Below, one piece after another: positions 1-7,707 of a stretch of DNA of 33,189 bases; positions within the stretch are counted from its first letter, which is position 1; each line of letters starts with the position of its first letter. Source of the stretch: an uncultured Gemmatimonadaceae bacterium (GTDB lineage: Bacteria > Latescibacterota > UBA2968 > UBA8231); the NCBI GenBank assembly GCA_937919035.1, contig CALFPI010000452.1:1-33189 (forward strand). The letters run 5' to 3'. The notes below the pieces were generated by a model. It was not told the origin of the DNA, did no database searches, and saw only the letters and a list, made by a program, of their open reading frames with translations. The position numbers and the translations under genes are program-made.

Positions 1-1431
1 TCCTTCACGCTGTTCACCGATGGCGACTATCAGGTTCCGGCAGGCGTCGATGGCGCCGGTGATGTGCTGGCGCCAGGTGGCCGTCTCGAAGTGCCCGGGG
101 GGCGTGTCGCCGCCATCCACATGTTGAACGGCGCGGCGCCCATGTTGATCGAAGGACCGAGCCTCGACGGCGACAGCCGCCAGATCGAGGGGCGATTGTT
201 TGTGGATCGCAACGCCGACGCCGTACACCTGTCGCTGCCTGGAACGGATGTCATTCTCCGGGCTGGGGAGTGGAGCCCCTGGATCGAACTGGACTTTGGC
301 CGGCAGCCGGGTGGCCTTGGCCGTGTCGCTGCCATTACGCGTTTCTATCTGCGCGGCACGGCACCGCTGTGGCTGTACCAGACGCCGTTGAATCTGCACC
401 CACGCCAACCCATGATGCCCATCTCGGTGCCTGCGGATGCGGCGGCGGAACTGGCGGCTGAGGAGGTCTACTACACCCAGGGGATGCCGGCCGATACGAA
501 GGCGCTGGAGTCGGCGGTGTTCACCGAAGCGGAGTTTCTGGCGCAGGTCGAGATCACGCTGGCCGAGCGTGAACGGCACCTCGATGTGGAGCTTGCACAG
601 TTTGATGCGGGGCTGCTGTTCTTCTACGTGCACAGCCTGGATCAGGTCAGTCACATGCTCTGGCGCGCCACGGACCCGACGCATCCGGGCTATCGCGCCG
701 ACCTGCAGTCCTTCGCTCTGGCCATCGACGATCACTACGTACGCATGGACCGGTTGCTTGGCCGGGCCCTGGCCGGTCTGCAACGGGAGGGCGTTCCACC
801 GGCAGACGTGCTGGTGTTGTCCGACCACGGATTCGCCCCGTACGCCCGCTCGGTGAATCTGAACCGCTGGTTGGTGGAGCAAGGCTTTCTTGTGCTGAAG
901 AAGGGAGCAGCGGCGACGGCGGATCTGCTGGGCCCAGCGGACATCGACTGGTCCACAACGCGGGCCTATGCACTGGGATTGAACGCGGTGTACGTGAACC
1001 TGCAGGGTCGTGAGGCGCAGGGCAGCGTCCGGCCTGCGCAGGTTGCCCGGGTGCGGCATGATGTGGCGGCCGCTCTGGAGCGGGCGCTGGATCCGCAGAA
1101 TGGAGCGTCGGTTGTTCAGCAGACGTACGAGCTGACCGGGGCTGGAGTTGTGCCGCAGCTGACACCGGATCTGCTCATCGGCTACGCTCGCGGTTATCGA
1201 TCCTCTGGCAACTCGGCTGTGGGGCGCATCGATCCGGCGTGGCTCAGCGACAACCTGTCGGCCTGGAGTGGCGACCACTGCATGGCGGCGACGGCGGTGC
1301 CCGGCGTACTTGTCGCCTCGAAGCGCTTCGCGGCACCCGCGCCGGCCTTGTGGGACATTCCCGTCAGCATTCTCGCGCACTACGGTGTGGCGCCACCCCC
1401 CGGGGCCGCCGGTCAAACGATCTGGAGATAG
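1..1431 (+). CDS. Alkaline phosphatase superfamily phosphodiesterase/nucleotide pyrophosphatase-like protein, 5'-truncated
   Basis: The reading frame is open from the first base, so the gene begins upstream of the window; 476 residues are visible. Metal-ligand motifs of the alkaline phosphatase/nucleotide pyrophosphatase superfamily can be seen: SLDQVSHMLW (codons near 634-660; D and H four apart), VLSDHGF (near 817-834; DH) and GDHCMAA (His codon 1276-1278). The Ser/Thr nucleophile lies in the missing N-terminus. A segment reading VYVNLQGRE sits between the last two metal motifs, as in bacterial 'type I phosphodiesterase' proteins. Expected chemistry is hydrolysis of phosphate mono- or diesters; the substrate cannot be told. 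The stop codon overlaps the Shine-Dalgarno site of the next gene, so the two are surely co-transcribed. Superfamily is confident, exact activity is not. Confidence 0.85.
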   Translation, partial: SFTLFTDGDYQVPAGVDGAGDVLAPGGRLEVPGGRVAAIHMLNGAAPMLIEGPSLDGDSRQIEGRLFVDRNADAVHLSLPGTDVILRAGEWSPWIELDFGRQPGGLGRVAAITRFYLRGTAPLWLYQTPLNLHPRQPMMPISVPADAAAELAAEEVYYTQGMPADTKALESAVFTEAEFLAQVEITLAERERHLDVELAQFDAGLLFFYVHSLDQVSHMLWRATDPTHPGYRADLQSFALAIDDHYVRMDRLLGRALAGLQREGVPPADVLVLSDHGFAPYARSVNLNRWLVEQGFLVLKKGAAATADLLGPADIDWSTTRAYALGLNAVYVNLQGREAQGSVRPAQVARVRHDVAAALERALDPQNGASVVQQTYELTGAGVVPQLTPDLLIGYARGYRSSGNSAVGRIDPAWLSDNLSAWSGDHCMAATAVPGVLVASKRFAAPAPALWDIPVSILAHYGVAPPPGAAGQTIWR

Positions 1432-1435
1432 GAGG
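1430..1435 (+). promoter_or_regulatory. Shine-Dalgarno site AGGAGG overlapping a stop codon
   Basis: A perfect AGGAGG shares two bases with the TAG stop of the phosphodiesterase gene and lies 5 bases before the ATG at 1441. It fixes the start of the small downstream gene and implies coupled translation. Confidence 0.75.
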
Positions 1436-1440
1436 CACAC

Positions 1441-1650
1441 ATGGCCTGGTGGAAGGGCAATCGAGTACGGCTGCCGGCGGCACTGTATCAAACAGCCGAG
1501 GCGCACGCCGGCCAGGCGGGCTACGCGAGTGTGGACGAGTTCGTCGAGCACTGCGTGCGCCAGCAACTGCAGCGCAATATTCCGCAGGAGGACGGCACCG
1601 ATGCACAATTGCTGCAGGCCCGCCTGCGTGGGCTGGGGTACGTGGAGTAG
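1441..1650 (+). CDS. Small ribbon-helix-helix-like protein with C-terminal LGYVE motif
   Basis: This 69-residue protein has a strong SD site. The N-terminal 45 residues have the rhythm of a ribbon-helix-helix (CopG/Arc-like) unit: a short strand with VRLP, then a helix with LYQTAEAHA, a GYAS turn and a second helix with VDEFVEHCVRQQL. The last residues, LRGLGYVE, closely match the end of the sulfatase-like protein in this window (LRSLGYIE); this ending is common at sulfatase C-termini. It lies between the phosphodiesterase and a membrane protein, with gaps of 9 and 3 bases. It could be a DNA-binding regulator, or an adaptor whose RHH-like part dimerises. Function is unknown; the gene itself is well supported by SD, spacing and composition. 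Confidence 0.7.
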   Translation: MAWWKGNRVRLPAALYQTAEAHAGQAGYASVDEFVEHCVRQQLQRNIPQEDGTDAQLLQARLRGLGYVE

Positions 1651-1653
1651 TCC

Positions 1654-2499
1654 TTGCTGATTCTCGACACCGTACAGGATATCGCGGGTCTCGTCGTTGA
1701 TGGCGCACTGTGGCCCGCCCGGGCGCTGCCGGACAACTGGCAGTGGGTCTGGGCGGCGCTGCTGACCGGTGCCGGGTTGACGGCGCTGTGGCAGCGATTG
1801 CTGTCACGGTCTCGACTGCAGGCGGCCCTGTCCCGAGCCTGGACCGGTCTGCTGGCGGTCTGGCTGTTTCGCCACGAACCCGGCGCCGCGGCACGGGCGC
1901 AGGTGCGAGCACTGCGGGCAAATCTGTCCCTGCTGCTCTGGCTGCTGCTGCCCGGTGTCGTGAGTATGGCCATCGCGGCGCCGTTCCTGGTGCATCTGCA
2001 GCCCCGATACGGCTATCGTGCGTTGACGCCCGGCGACAGCATCGTCGTGCACTTCACCTGCGCTGATGCTGCTGCTGCGGGTCGTCTGCAGATCGACTGG
2101 CCCGATACAGCGGGCAACGTCGACGTACTGGTTCATGAACCGGCAACTGCGTCTGTCGTCGCCCGCCTGGCAACGGTACGGCGCGGTCATTCGCAGTTGC
2201 TCGTATCCACCGGTGGGGCAGCAGTCTCCGTACCGGTCTCTGTCGGTCTGCCGCCCACGGCGGTCGAACTGGGACCGTCGTCGCTGCCGAAGAATTCCGG
2301 CGTCGTACACATCTCGATCGGCTATGCGCCGGTATCATGGCGCTGGTGGCTGCTGTTCGGTTGTGTCAGTTGTGTGGGTGCCGCGGGGATCTGGTTGCTG
2401 GGTCTGTTTGCAGGGTCCGTTGCTGGGTCTGGGGTTTGCCGCGTGCCGGCGCTATCTTCCGTTACCCCGGGATCGAACGGTGCCCCCGGCGTGACGTGA
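1654..2499 (+). CDS. Three-helix membrane protein of unknown function, third gene of the phosphodiesterase operon
   Basis: The TTG start at 1654 is preceded by GGAG (1644-1647) inside the end of the previous gene. The 281-residue product has hydrophobic segments near residues 31-47, 91-113 and 231-254. Between the second and third lies a beta-rich domain (about 118-228) that begins LQPRYGYRALTPGDS, probably exposed outside the membrane. The part between the first two helices is basic and may be cytoplasmic. I recall proteins of this shape beside alkaline-phosphatase-like genes in related uncultured bacteria, but cannot name a family. The tail after residue 255 is rich in Gly, Ser, Pro and Val and looks unstructured. 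It ends 5 bases before the next start. Confidence 0.65.
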   Translation: MLILDTVQDIAGLVVDGALWPARALPDNWQWVWAALLTGAGLTALWQRLLSRSRLQAALSRAWTGLLAVWLFRHEPGAAARAQVRALRANLSLLLWLLLPGVVSMAIAAPFLVHLQPRYGYRALTPGDSIVVHFTCADAAAAGRLQIDWPDTAGNVDVLVHEPATASVVARLATVRRGHSQLLVSTGGAAVSVPVSVGLPPTAVELGPSSLPKNSGVVHISIGYAPVSWRWWLLFGCVSCVGAAGIWLLGLFAGSVAGSGVCRVPALSSVTPGSNGAPGVT

Positions 2500-2504
2500 G
2501 AACC

Positions 2505-4736
2505 ATGAACGATTGCCACGATTGCCGGGCGACGAGGCGCTTTGCTTCGGCGTTCCCAGTACTGCCGTTGATGCTGTGTCTGCTGTCTGCCTCCGCCGGC
2601 GTTGGCCACGAAGAAATCCCTCCCTATGTCGCTGCAGACCCGCGCGTGGGTGAAAGTCTGAACGTGTCTCTCGTTGGCAGCCTGCAGGTGGAGGCCCCCT
2701 GGGATCCAGCAGGTGGCGGCTACTTCTCCACGACCGATCTGTTCATCGCCGGTGACTGGGGCTACATGGGCAGCAATTCCGGTCTGCTGCATGTCATCGA
2801 TATCTCGCATCCCGATGACATGCGACTCGTCACCCAGGTGCAGATGCCGGGTCCCGCCCTCGACGTAAAGGTGCAGGGAGATCTGGCCGTCGTCGCCGTG
2901 CAGAACGGTGATATCAACGAACTGGGTATGGTCGTCGTTGATGTCAGCGATCCAGCGCAGGCGCACATCCTGTCGATACTGCAGGACCCCTTCTGGTCGG
3001 GCGTACACAACCTGTTTCTGGCAGGGGATCGGGCCTACCTGGCCCACTCCGCCAGTCGTGGACTCACCGTGGTCGATCTGTCCGATCCGCTGCGACCGGT
3101 GATCTCCGGTACGTGGCTCAACGAGATCTCCGGCGCGGCCAGCATCATCCACGATGTATTCATCGGCGGCGGTCTCGCCTTCCTCAGTGACCTGCCGCGC
3201 GGCACGGGCGGCCTGGTCATTCTCGATCTCGCCGATCCGGATCGGCCCCGCACCCTGTCTTCCCTGCCCATCGAAGAGGGTCTGCACAACTGTTTCCGCA
3301 GTGGCCGGTTCGTCTACTGCAATCAGGAACTGGGCGGCTGGCAACGGGGCCTGCACATCGTCGACATCGCCGATCCGCAGCACCCTGTCGAAGTAGCGAC
3401 AGCCACCATGAAACGCGCCTCCGTGGGTGGCGGCATCGGGCCGCACAACACCTGGATCAAGGAGGATCTGCTCTATTGGGCGTTCTATGATTCGGGATTC
3501 CGCATTCTCGACATCCAGGACGCGACACGGCCCGTCGAGATCGGTTACTACCGCACACCGTACGCCTGGAGCGCGCAGCCTCACGATGATGGTCTGATCT
3601 ACGTCGCCGATGCACGGCTGTCCTCGCTGCGGGCCTTCCGCTTTGACCGACCGGGATTTATCGTCCGCGATGGGAACCTGGAACGCAGCATACTGTCCGC
3701 CGGCACACAGCAGCAGATCCGCGTCGAAGCTCTGGTGGAACCACGGACGGGATCGACGCGCTCCCTGCGGCAGGTAACGGCGCGGTTGCTGCCGGATCGT
3801 GACCTGAGCTGGCTGCTGGGCGACGATGGTGGCGGTCGGTACAGCGGTCTGCTGACGCTGCCGTCGGACCTGCGCAGTGGGGAGTACCACGTGGAGATTC
3901 GAGCCGAGGATGATGCGGGAGCCGTCTACCCCTTCAGTGAGTTGTCCCTGCAGCTGGTTCCCGAACGGGATTTCACCCTCCTTGATGAGGACATCACCCT
4001 CGCTGGCACAACCTTTCATGTCGAGGGTGGGGCGCTGGCGCCAGGTTTCCTGGCGACAGGACCCGTGCTCAAGGGGGATCGGTCCCTCGCTGTGCAGGTG
4101 AAGCCCGCCGGGCAGGACTGGCACGCGGAGCTGCGCTTCGCCGATCACCTCGATTTTCTCGGGTACTCCGCACTCCGATTCTCGTTGCACCCGGGGGATG
4201 CCAGAGGCCAGAACCTGACGCTGCAACTCGGGGAGCTGGATGTTCGCCTCGTCGGCCGTCGGGGGAACCGGCGCATCGATCTGACGAGTCCCACATGGCA
4301 GACGGTGGTGGTCCCCCTCGACGTCTTCTTCCGCGAACGCGGCATCACTGAAATGGGCTTCACCGGGGATCTGACGGGAACCTTCTACGTGGACGATATG
4401 CAGCTTGTCAGCCAACAGCAGATGCCGACCCTTGTAGCGGGCACAGGCTCGGTGCCTGAGACTCTGCTGTTGCAGCCGAATTACCCGAATCCCTTCAATG
4501 CGCAGACGCTGATTCCCTTCCGCGTGCCAGCGACAACTCGTGTGGAGTTGCGCATCCTCGATCTTCTGGGGCAGACCGTAGCCATCCTGGTGGAGCGAGA
4601 TTTTGCCGCTGGCGCACACGTCGTTCCCTGGGACGGAACGGGTGCGACAGGCAAGCCGCTGGCGACAGGTGTGTATCTTTATCAATTGCGCGCCGGTGAT
4701 CGTCAGACGACGCGCAGGCTGCTACTGCTTCGCTGA
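2505..4736 (+). CDS. Secreted LVIVD-repeat protein with PNPFN-type C-terminal sorting/FlgD-like Ig domain
   Basis: The 743-residue product starts at ATG 2505, 5 bases after the previous stop. An in-frame ATG at 2337 is rejected because it overlaps the upstream gene and puts unlikely sequence before the hydrophobic signal (about residues 13-31). Residues about 60-385 carry repeats of the LVIVD type: LHVIDISHPDDM, MVVVDVSDPAQ, LTVVDLSDPLR, LVILDLADPDR, LHIVDIADPQ and FRILDIQDATR. These are predicted to form a surface beta-propeller. A beta-sandwich near residues 520-640 ending in TFYVDDMQL resembles a carbohydrate-binding or galactose-binding module. The last 90 residues contain NYPNPFNAQT, LRILDLLGQ and GVYLYQL, the hallmarks of T9SS type A/FlgD-like domains. 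Likely exported and held at the cell surface; ligand unknown. Confidence 0.85.
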   Translation: MNDCHDCRATRRFASAFPVLPLMLCLLSASAGVGHEEIPPYVAADPRVGESLNVSLVGSLQVEAPWDPAGGGYFSTTDLFIAGDWGYMGSNSGLLHVIDISHPDDMRLVTQVQMPGPALDVKVQGDLAVVAVQNGDINELGMVVVDVSDPAQAHILSILQDPFWSGVHNLFLAGDRAYLAHSASRGLTVVDLSDPLRPVISGTWLNEISGAASIIHDVFIGGGLAFLSDLPRGTGGLVILDLADPDRPRTLSSLPIEEGLHNCFRSGRFVYCNQELGGWQRGLHIVDIADPQHPVEVATATMKRASVGGGIGPHNTWIKEDLLYWAFYDSGFRILDIQDATRPVEIGYYRTPYAWSAQPHDDGLIYVADARLSSLRAFRFDRPGFIVRDGNLERSILSAGTQQQIRVEALVEPRTGSTRSLRQVTARLLPDRDLSWLLGDDGGGRYSGLLTLPSDLRSGEYHVEIRAEDDAGAVYPFSELSLQLVPERDFTLLDEDITLAGTTFHVEGGALAPGFLATGPVLKGDRSLAVQVKPAGQDWHAELRFADHLDFLGYSALRFSLHPGDARGQNLTLQLGELDVRLVGRRGNRRIDLTSPTWQTVVVPLDVFFRERGITEMGFTGDLTGTFYVDDMQLVSQQQMPTLVAGTGSVPETLLLQPNYPNPFNAQTLIPFRVPATTRVELRILDLLGQTVAILVERDFAAGAHVVPWDGTGATGKPLATGVYLYQLRAGDRQTTRRLLLLR

Positions 4737-4763
4737 CGGTTCCACAGAAAGAGAGCGCCCCCG

Positions 4764-6653
4764 GTGTTCATGCGTCTCCGTCTTCTGGTTTTCTGTCTGC
4801 CGCTCGTTGGTGCCACGGTCGCGGAGGCAGAGTTCCGCGTCCAACCGTACCTGCAGAACCCGACGGCGACGTCCATGACGGTCGTCTGGTTTTCGGCAGA
4901 GGACGCAGCGGGCACGCTGACGCTTTTCGCCGGACCGGCGACGACCCCCATCGCCGAAAAGATCTCACGCCCTGAGGCAGCCACAGCCCTGGCCTATCCC
5001 GGGTGGGAGGCGCAGAAGTTTTTTTCCGGCAACGCCCCGGCGCCGCCCTTCGCCCACCAGATTGATCTGGTTGGACTGGCACCGCGACGAACCTATCGCT
5101 ACCAGGTCCGGCAGGGCGCCGAAGCCTGCGGGGGTTTTTTCACCACCGCGCCGCAACCAAGCAGCGGTCCCGTGCGGTTGATCTTCTTCGCCGACAGTGA
5201 GACCGAACCGGAGTCCACGGACAAGCGTGTGGACTGGCCCGATCCAACAGCACCGGGGCAGCCCCGTCCCTACCTGCTCGATCAGACAACCGGCTTTGCC
5301 AACAACCTGCGCGTCATTCTCGAGCGCGACCCGGATCTGCTCCTCATCGCCGGAGATCTGGTGGAATCGGGGGGTGAGCAGCGCGATTGGGACGAGTTCT
5401 GGATGCACATGACCGACGTCGACGGCATCAACCTGGCAGGTCGCATTCCACTGCTGGCAGCGCCCGGCAACCATGAGTACTACGAAGGGCCGTCGATGGG
5501 GGGCTACAACCAGCCGGGTTCGGAACAGGCCGTCGGCCGCTTCCGCAGGTACTTCAGCGTCCCGGAAAATGGCAACCACGATCCAGCTGCACGAGATCGT
5601 TACTATCGCCTCGACTATGGCCCCGTGACGCTCATTGCCCTCGATGTGACCAACGGTTCGCCACACGGCTCCAGTGACGACACCAATTTCTTCCTCCTCG
5701 GTGCGGGTGAGGCCGGTGGCGGCGCCTCCCCCGGATTCGGCCCCGGCTCAGAGCAGTATGCATGGCTGGAAGCGCAGTTGGCCGACGCTCGTGAGCGCAG
5801 CGCCTTCACCTTCGTGTTCTTCCATCACGTGCCATACTCGGTAGGACCCCACGGCTGGCCCCCGGGTGAAGGTGAGGGTGAGGATACTCAGTCGGGTGTC
5901 CCCGTGCGCAGCCTCACACCACTGTTCCACCAATACGGTGTGGATGCATTGATCGCCGGTCACGATGAGATGTGGGAACGGTCGGAGCTCGACGGCACGG
6001 AAGTGTTGCCTGACGGCAGTCGCGTAGCGCACACGCTACAGGTCTACGACGTGGGCATTGCCGGCGACGGCCTGCGGGGACCCGAGGTCGGTCTGCACAA
6101 CCCCTATCAGAGATTCTTCGCCCACACCGACGCGCCCGAGGTCTGGGTCGAGGGCAGACTGCTTTCCGGTGGCAAGCACTACGGCCATCTTGAGGTGGAT
6201 GTTCTGCGTACCGGCACCGGTGGCTGGCAGGCCGTGCTCAAGCCCGTATACATCTTTCCGTTGATGGACACAGATCATCTCCAGAGCGTCGAACGACGTC
6301 TCTACGGAGATGTGGTGACGTTGACTTCCGCGCCGCGTGCCACGGCCGTGTTGGGGGAAGAGCGAGTCGCAGCGGCGGCGTCCGCCTTCGAACAACCGTA
6401 CCCGAATCCGTTCAACGGCTCGGTACTGCTGCGTTTCTCACTGGCAACAGCGACCACCGTCCACGTCGATGTCTACGATGTGGCGGGGCAACGCGTGCGG
6501 CGCCTGCTGCATGAGGCACGTGGCGCTGGTCATCATGCTGTGGAATGGGATGCGACGGACGACGCCGGCGGCGCGCTTGCCAGCGGCATCTACCTGTTCA
6601 GGCTGCAGGCCGGCGCCCTGATGGATACGGTGGCGGCGGCGCTCATCCGCTGA
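4764..6653 (+). CDS. Secreted purple-acid-phosphatase-like metallophosphoesterase with PNPFN-type C-terminal domain
   Basis: The product is 629 residues. GTG 4764 lies 8 bases after a GAAAGAGAG purine run; ATG 4770 is an alternative. A signal peptide covers about residues 1-22. Residues 24-128 form a fibronectin-like N-domain typical of purple acid phosphatases (RVQPYLQNPTATSMTVVW). The metallophosphoesterase core shows FFADSE (144-146), AGDLVESGG (196-204), GNHE (235-238), FFHHVPYS (352-359) and AGHDEMWER (398-406). The first motif reads D-S-E rather than the common D-x-H, so one metal site may be unusual. The C-terminal 90 residues (PYPNPFNGS, VDVYDVAGQRV, GIYLFRL) match the sorting/FlgD-like domain of the gene before it. 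Predicted to hydrolyse phosphomonoesters or diesters outside the cell. A hairpin follows the stop. Confidence 0.85.
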   Translation: MFMRLRLLVFCLPLVGATVAEAEFRVQPYLQNPTATSMTVVWFSAEDAAGTLTLFAGPATTPIAEKISRPEAATALAYPGWEAQKFFSGNAPAPPFAHQIDLVGLAPRRTYRYQVRQGAEACGGFFTTAPQPSSGPVRLIFFADSETEPESTDKRVDWPDPTAPGQPRPYLLDQTTGFANNLRVILERDPDLLLIAGDLVESGGEQRDWDEFWMHMTDVDGINLAGRIPLLAAPGNHEYYEGPSMGGYNQPGSEQAVGRFRRYFSVPENGNHDPAARDRYYRLDYGPVTLIALDVTNGSPHGSSDDTNFFLLGAGEAGGGASPGFGPGSEQYAWLEAQLADARERSAFTFVFFHHVPYSVGPHGWPPGEGEGEDTQSGVPVRSLTPLFHQYGVDALIAGHDEMWERSELDGTEVLPDGSRVAHTLQVYDVGIAGDGLRGPEVGLHNPYQRFFAHTDAPEVWVEGRLLSGGKHYGHLEVDVLRTGTGGWQAVLKPVYIFPLMDTDHLQSVERRLYGDVVTLTSAPRATAVLGEERVAAAASAFEQPYPNPFNGSVLLRFSLATATTVHVDVYDVAGQRVRRLLHEARGAGHHAVEWDATDDAGGALASGIYLFRLQAGALMDTVAAALIR

Positions 6654-6654
6654 G

Positions 6655-6676
6655 GGCCCAGGGAACTACCTGGGCC
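6655..6676 (+). terminator. GC-rich stem-loop after the metallophosphoesterase gene
   Basis: GGCCCAGG (6655-6662) and CCTGGGCC (6669-6676) form a perfect 8-bp stem with a 6-base loop, one base after the stop codon. There is no U-tract, so it is either a weak terminator or a 3'-end stabiliser. It runs straight into the tandem repeat and lies between convergent genes. Confidence 0.5.
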
Positions 6677-6735
6677 AGTCGCCTGGGTCAGTCGCCTGGG
6701 TCAGTCGCCTGGGTCAGTCGCCTGGGTCAGTCGCC
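6676..6735. repeat. Tandem repeat, 13-bp unit CAGTCGCCTGGGT, four full copies plus 8 bases
   Basis: Units occupy 6676-6688, 6689-6701, 6702-6714 and 6715-6727 with no mismatches, followed by CAGTCGCC (6728-6735). The array fills the gap between two convergent genes. The TGA stop of the minus-strand lipoprotein gene (6727-6729) is made by the junction of the last full unit and the partial one. The flanking hairpin's right arm has the same CCTGGG core, so the array may have grown from it. Confidence 0.9.
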
Positions 6736-7485
6736 CTCTGGCGAGTGTGTGACAACACGCCGACCATCCGCATACTGGCGGCCCGTGAGCCGCTCGAAGG
6801 CGTAGGTGATCTGCGTCGTCTCACTGGGTTCGTCGCGATAATCGAAACGCAGGACCACGTCCTCGAGGATCAGGCGCACGTCCTCGACGTCGGCATGCAG
6901 GACCGGAAAGACGATATACCCTTCGGCTTCCTGGCCGGAGAATACCACATCGGGCTTCAGCAGGGTGCGTCGCAGCAGATCAAGGCGCTCGCGGTGTCGG
7001 GCATACTCGTTGCCCTCGTACCCCCTGGCATAGGCGCGGAAGTAGTTCTCCAGTTGCGCCAGCGACAGACTGTAATACTCCCGCTTGTTGCCGGCCTCCA
7101 GCACCGCGCGCGCAGGATCGACCTGAACCTTCGGGTAGCTGTAGTTCTTTACGGCAACATGAAACACGGCGAAGCGGGATCGTGTCGAGTCGGGGCCGTC
7201 AAACTGCAGATCACCATAGGTATAGGCATTCGTCGAGTGACTGCCGTTGCTGGATGCCTCGACAAACTGTCGATTCAGCTCCGCGTCCGTCATCGGTCGC
7301 ACGGTAACTTCAAAGCGGTCCAGTTGATAGACGACACTGCCATCGTCATGGACCGTCATCAGCGGCGCCTGTTTGTTGAGCGGCACCAACGGACCGGTGA
7401 AGGGCCGATAGGCGCAGGACAGCAGGCCGACGACCAGGGCAAGTCCACAACCAAAGAGCACGGGGCGAATTTTCTTCTGCATCAT
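6727..7485 (-). CDS. Lipoprotein of unknown function
   Basis: The 252-residue product begins with a basic stretch, a hydrophobic core and a lipobox LLSC (Cys about residue 24), so it should be lipid-anchored and face the periplasm or outer membrane. The mature part alternates beta-type segments (VVYQLDRFEVTVRP, RFAVFHVAVKNYS) with an amphipathic, basic region (about 145-185). A later segment reads EAEGYIVFPVL, a feature of domains such as DUF4352-like immunoglobulin-fold lipoproteins, but I cannot assign a family. GGAG lies about 11 bases before the start. It is transcribed towards the metallophosphoesterase gene and divergently from the surface-protein cluster. The C-terminus ends inside the 13-bp repeat. 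Function unknown. Confidence 0.75.
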   Translation of the reverse strand: MMQKKIRPVLFGCGLALVVGLLSCAYRPFTGPLVPLNKQAPLMTVHDDGSVVYQLDRFEVTVRPMTDAELNRQFVEASSNGSHSTNAYTYGDLQFDGPDSTRSRFAVFHVAVKNYSYPKVQVDPARAVLEAGNKREYYSLSLAQLENYFRAYARGYEGNEYARHRERLDLLRRTLLKPDVVFSGQEAEGYIVFPVLHADVEDVRLILEDVVLRFDYRDEPSETTQITYAFERLTGRQYADGRRVVTHSPEGD

Positions 7486-7707
7486 GTCGAGTCGGCTCCG
7501 GTGCCACTGAAAGGCGGAAAATCAACTGTGAACAATGGTAAGTTAGCCCGAAATACGCGGACGCCACAACCGGTGGGTCCGGCGATGCTTGACGGATTCG
7601 ACGATAACTACCTTAGGTTACCTCAGATCTGTACCGGCCTCGTGGCGCTCTGGCATCGCCGGCGAGAGACCGCAACTTGATCCGCCAGTTCCCGTTAGCG
7701 TGATGCT

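Noticed and set aside
2415-2499. Possible frameshift in the C-terminal tail of the membrane protein
   Set aside because: The tail is low in structure, but no homologous sequence in another frame is convincing, and its end fits tightly with the next start.
2337-2504. N-terminal extension of the LVIVD-repeat protein to ATG 2337
   Set aside because: It overlaps the membrane protein gene for over 160 bases, and the added residues precede the signal peptide with Cys/Arg-rich, non-signal sequence.
2322-4685. Very long open frame (787 codons) on the minus strand opposite the LVIVD-repeat gene
   Set aside because: It is antisense to a gene with clear domains, signal and tail. Its translation is rich in Gln, His and Arg without recognisable motifs, typical of a mirror frame in G+C-rich DNA.
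6676-6735. CRISPR-like array
   Set aside because: Units are 13 bases, directly abutting without spacers, so it is a simple tandem repeat.
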